Below, in pieces: positions 62,001 through 64,000 of a stretch of DNA of 64,000 bases. Below the pieces are notes generated by a model. It searched no databases. It was not told the origin of the DNA and saw nothing but the letters and a program-made list of their open reading frames with translations. A program made the position numbers and the translations under genes. Every line of letters begins with the position of its first letter. Position 1 is the first letter of the stretch. The DNA is taken from assembly GCA_963680875.1 (NCBI GenBank), contig OY804583.1, positions 34,151,331-34,215,330 on the forward strand, read 5' to 3'. The DNA comes from Bathymodiolus brooksi. Taxonomy: Eukaryota > Mollusca > Bivalvia > Mytilida > Modiolidae.

Positions 62001-64000
62001 TGAACAGTTTTATTGGTGTTTAACGACACTGTCAACAATGTGTCAGGAATAGCGTATAACATGCTGGCCAGTTTTATTTGTGTTTAACGACACTTTCAAC
62101 AATATGTCAGGTATAACGTAGAACATGGTGACCAGTTTTATTGGTGCTTAACGCCACTTTCAACAATGTGTCAGGTATAACGTAGAACATGGTGACCTGT
62201 TTTATTGGTGCTTAACGACACTTTCAACAATGTGTCAGGTATAATGTAGAACATGGTGACCAGTTTTATTGGTGTTTAATGCCACTTTCAACAATGTAGT
62301 TATAGTGTAGAACATGGTGACCAGTTTTATTGGTGTTTAACGACACTTTCAACAATGTGTCAGTTATAACGTAGAACATGGTGACCAGTTTTATTGGTGT
62401 TTAACGACACTTTCAACAATGTGTCAGTTATAACGTAGAACATGGTAACAGTTTTATTGGTGTTTAACGACACTTTCAACAATGTGTCAGGTATAATGTA
62501 GAACATGGTGACCAGTTTTATTGGTGTTTAACGACACTTTCAACAATGTGTCAGGTATAACATAGAATATGGTGACCAGTTTTATTGGTGTTTAACGACA
62601 CTTTCAACAACGTGTCAGGTATAACGTAGAACATGGTGACCAGTTTTATTGGTGTTTATTAACACTTTCAACAATGTGTCAGGTATAACGTATTACATGG
62701 TGACCAGTTTTATTGGTGTTTAACGACACTCAACAATATGTCAGGTATAATGTAGAACATGGTGACCAGTTTTATTGGTGTTTAACGCCACTTTCAACAA
62801 TGTTAGTTATAGTGTAGAACATGGTGACCAGTTTTATTGGTGTTTAACGACACTTTCAACAATGTGTCAGGTATAATGTAGAACATGGTGACCAGATTTA
62901 TTGGTGTTTAACGCCACTTTCAACAATGTTAGTTATAGTGTAGAACATGGTGACCAGTTTTATTGGTGTTTAATGCCACTTTCAACAATGTGTCAGGTAT
63001 AACGTAGAACATGGTGACCCGTTTAATTGGTGTTTATCGACACTTTCAACAATGTGTCAGGTATAACGTAGAACATGGTGACCAGTTTTATTGGTGTTTA
63101 ATGCCACTTTCAACAATGTGTCAGGTATAACGTAGAACATGGTGACCCGTTTAATTGGTGTTTATCGACACTTTCAACAATGTGTCAGGTATAGCGTATG
63201 AAATGGTGACCAGTTTTATTGGTGTTTAACGCCACTTTCAACAATGTTAGTTATAGCGTAGAACATGGTGACCAGTTTTATTGGTGTTTAATGCAACTTT
63301 CAACAATGTTAGTTATAGTGTAGAACATGGTGACCAGTTTTATTGGTGTTTAACGCCACTTTCAACAATGTTAGTTATAGTGTAGAACATGGTGACCAGT
63401 TTTATTGGTGTTTAACGACACTTTCAACAATGTGTCAGTTATAACGTAGAACATGGTGAACAGTTTTATTGGTGTTTAACGACACTGTCAACAATGTGTC
63501 AGGTATAGCGTATAACATGCTGGCCAGTTTTATTTGTGTTTAACGACACTTTCAACAATATGTCAGGTATAACGTAGAACATGGTGACCAGTTTTAATGG
63601 TGCTTAACGCCACTTTCAACAATGTGTCAGGTATAACGTAGAACATGGTGACCTGTTTTATTGGTGCTTAACGACACTTTCAACAATGTGTCAGGTATAA
63701 TGTAGAACATGGTGACCAGTTTTATTGGTGTTTAATGCCACTTTCAACAATGTAGTTATAGTGTAGAACATGGTGACCAGTTTTATTGGTGTTTAACGAC
63801 ACTTTCAACAATGTGTCAGTTATAACGTAGAACATGGTGAACAGTTTTATTGGTGTTTAACGACACTTTCAACAATGTGTCAGTTATAACGTAGAACATG
63901 GTGAACAGTTTTATTGGTGTTTAACGACACTGTCAACAATGTGTCAGGTATAGCGTATAACATGCTGGCCAGTTTTATTTGTGTTTAACGACACTTTCAA
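59083..64000. repeat. Higher-order repeat block B, second copy (cut by the window end)
   Basis: Marker spacings 1457, 445, 1078, 1456 and 445 repeat those of the first copy exactly. Upstream of 59083 the alignment shifts by one monomer: offset 6,475 instead of 6,412, because one 63/64-bp unit present before 52671 is absent before 59083. Confidence 0.92.

Larger units (their letters stand above)
38821..64000. repeat. 64-bp satellite array derived from the SINE tail domain (>25 kb, continues past the window)
   Basis: The monomer reads TTTTATTGGTGTTTAACGAC, ACTTTCAACAATGTGTCAGG, TATAACGTAGAACATGGTGA, CCAG (64 bp), all head to tail in one orientation, roughly 390 copies. Common variants are a 62-bp type with GTTAGTTATAG(T/C)G; types with ATGCTGGCCAG, GCGTTCAG or ACCCGTTTAATTGG; one with a deletion (GACACTCAACAATATG); and one with an extra CATACATGTA. 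The reverse complement aligns along its whole length with the SINE-A tail (CACCAATAAAACTGACC ... GAAATATTGTTGAAAGTGGC ... GTTAAACACC). The SINE segment is ~57 bp; the satellite has ~7 extra bases near TAGAACATGG. Stops occur in every frame, so it is not protein coding. Confidence 0.97.

Noticed and set aside
38821..64000. Tandem protein-repeat gene (for example a silk- or mucin-like repeat)
   Set aside because: Monomers of 64 and 62 bp shift frame, and stops occur in every frame on both strands.

Overview
The window looks like gene-poor, repeat-dense animal nuclear DNA, most likely from a bivalve mollusc. It is AT-rich, has spliceosomal introns, and carries several tRNA-derived SINE copies whose tail matches molluscan RUDI/V-SINE-like elements as I remember them. 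It also holds a Penelope-like retroelement, hairpin-ended dispersed elements of a kind common in bivalves, and very long tandem arrays. I see no bacterial features (no operons, no ribosome binding sites). Family names come from recognition, not from a database search.

Layout. 1-2.6 kb: the last three exons of one plus-strand protein-coding gene, the only host gene I can support. 2.6-8.3 kb: AT-rich intergenic DNA with short repeats and one degenerate ORF. 8.5-9.0 kb: a 35-bp minisatellite. 9.3-12.3 kb: a region bounded by about 47-bp inverted termini and ATATA flanks, probably a DNA transposon with other elements nested in it. 12.5-15.5 kb: a 1.56-kb tandem segmental duplication, one copy of which was later hit by a SINE. 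18.8-20.9 kb: a broken Penelope-like element (reverse transcriptase plus GIY-YIG nuclease) with a hammerhead-like motif downstream. 21-22.8 kb: further dispersed repeats and SINEs. 22.8-26.0 kb: seven head-to-tail 467/468-bp units, each with a Leu/Ser-type tRNA-like module just after a T6-T7 run. 26.0-29.5 kb: three different minisatellites. 31.6-33.3 kb: a G-rich/C-rich inverted repeat. 33.6-38.8 kb: SINEs, a LINE ORF2 remnant and hairpin-ended elements.

From 38,821 to the window end (over 25 kb) there is one continuous satellite with a 64-bp monomer, all in one orientation. The monomer is recognisably the reverse complement of the 3' tail domain of the SINEs elsewhere in the window, closed into a tandem unit through a short GGTG/CACC repeat that flanks this segment in the SINE. 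The array has higher-order structure: a 1,598/1,788-bp period near 40-46 kb and an exact 6,412-bp period from about 52.7 kb to the end, supported by shared private variants.

The window is best read as a retroelement-rich, possibly heterochromatic interval next to the 3' end of a gene. The two most unusual items are the SINE-tail-derived satellite and the tandem tRNA-like array.
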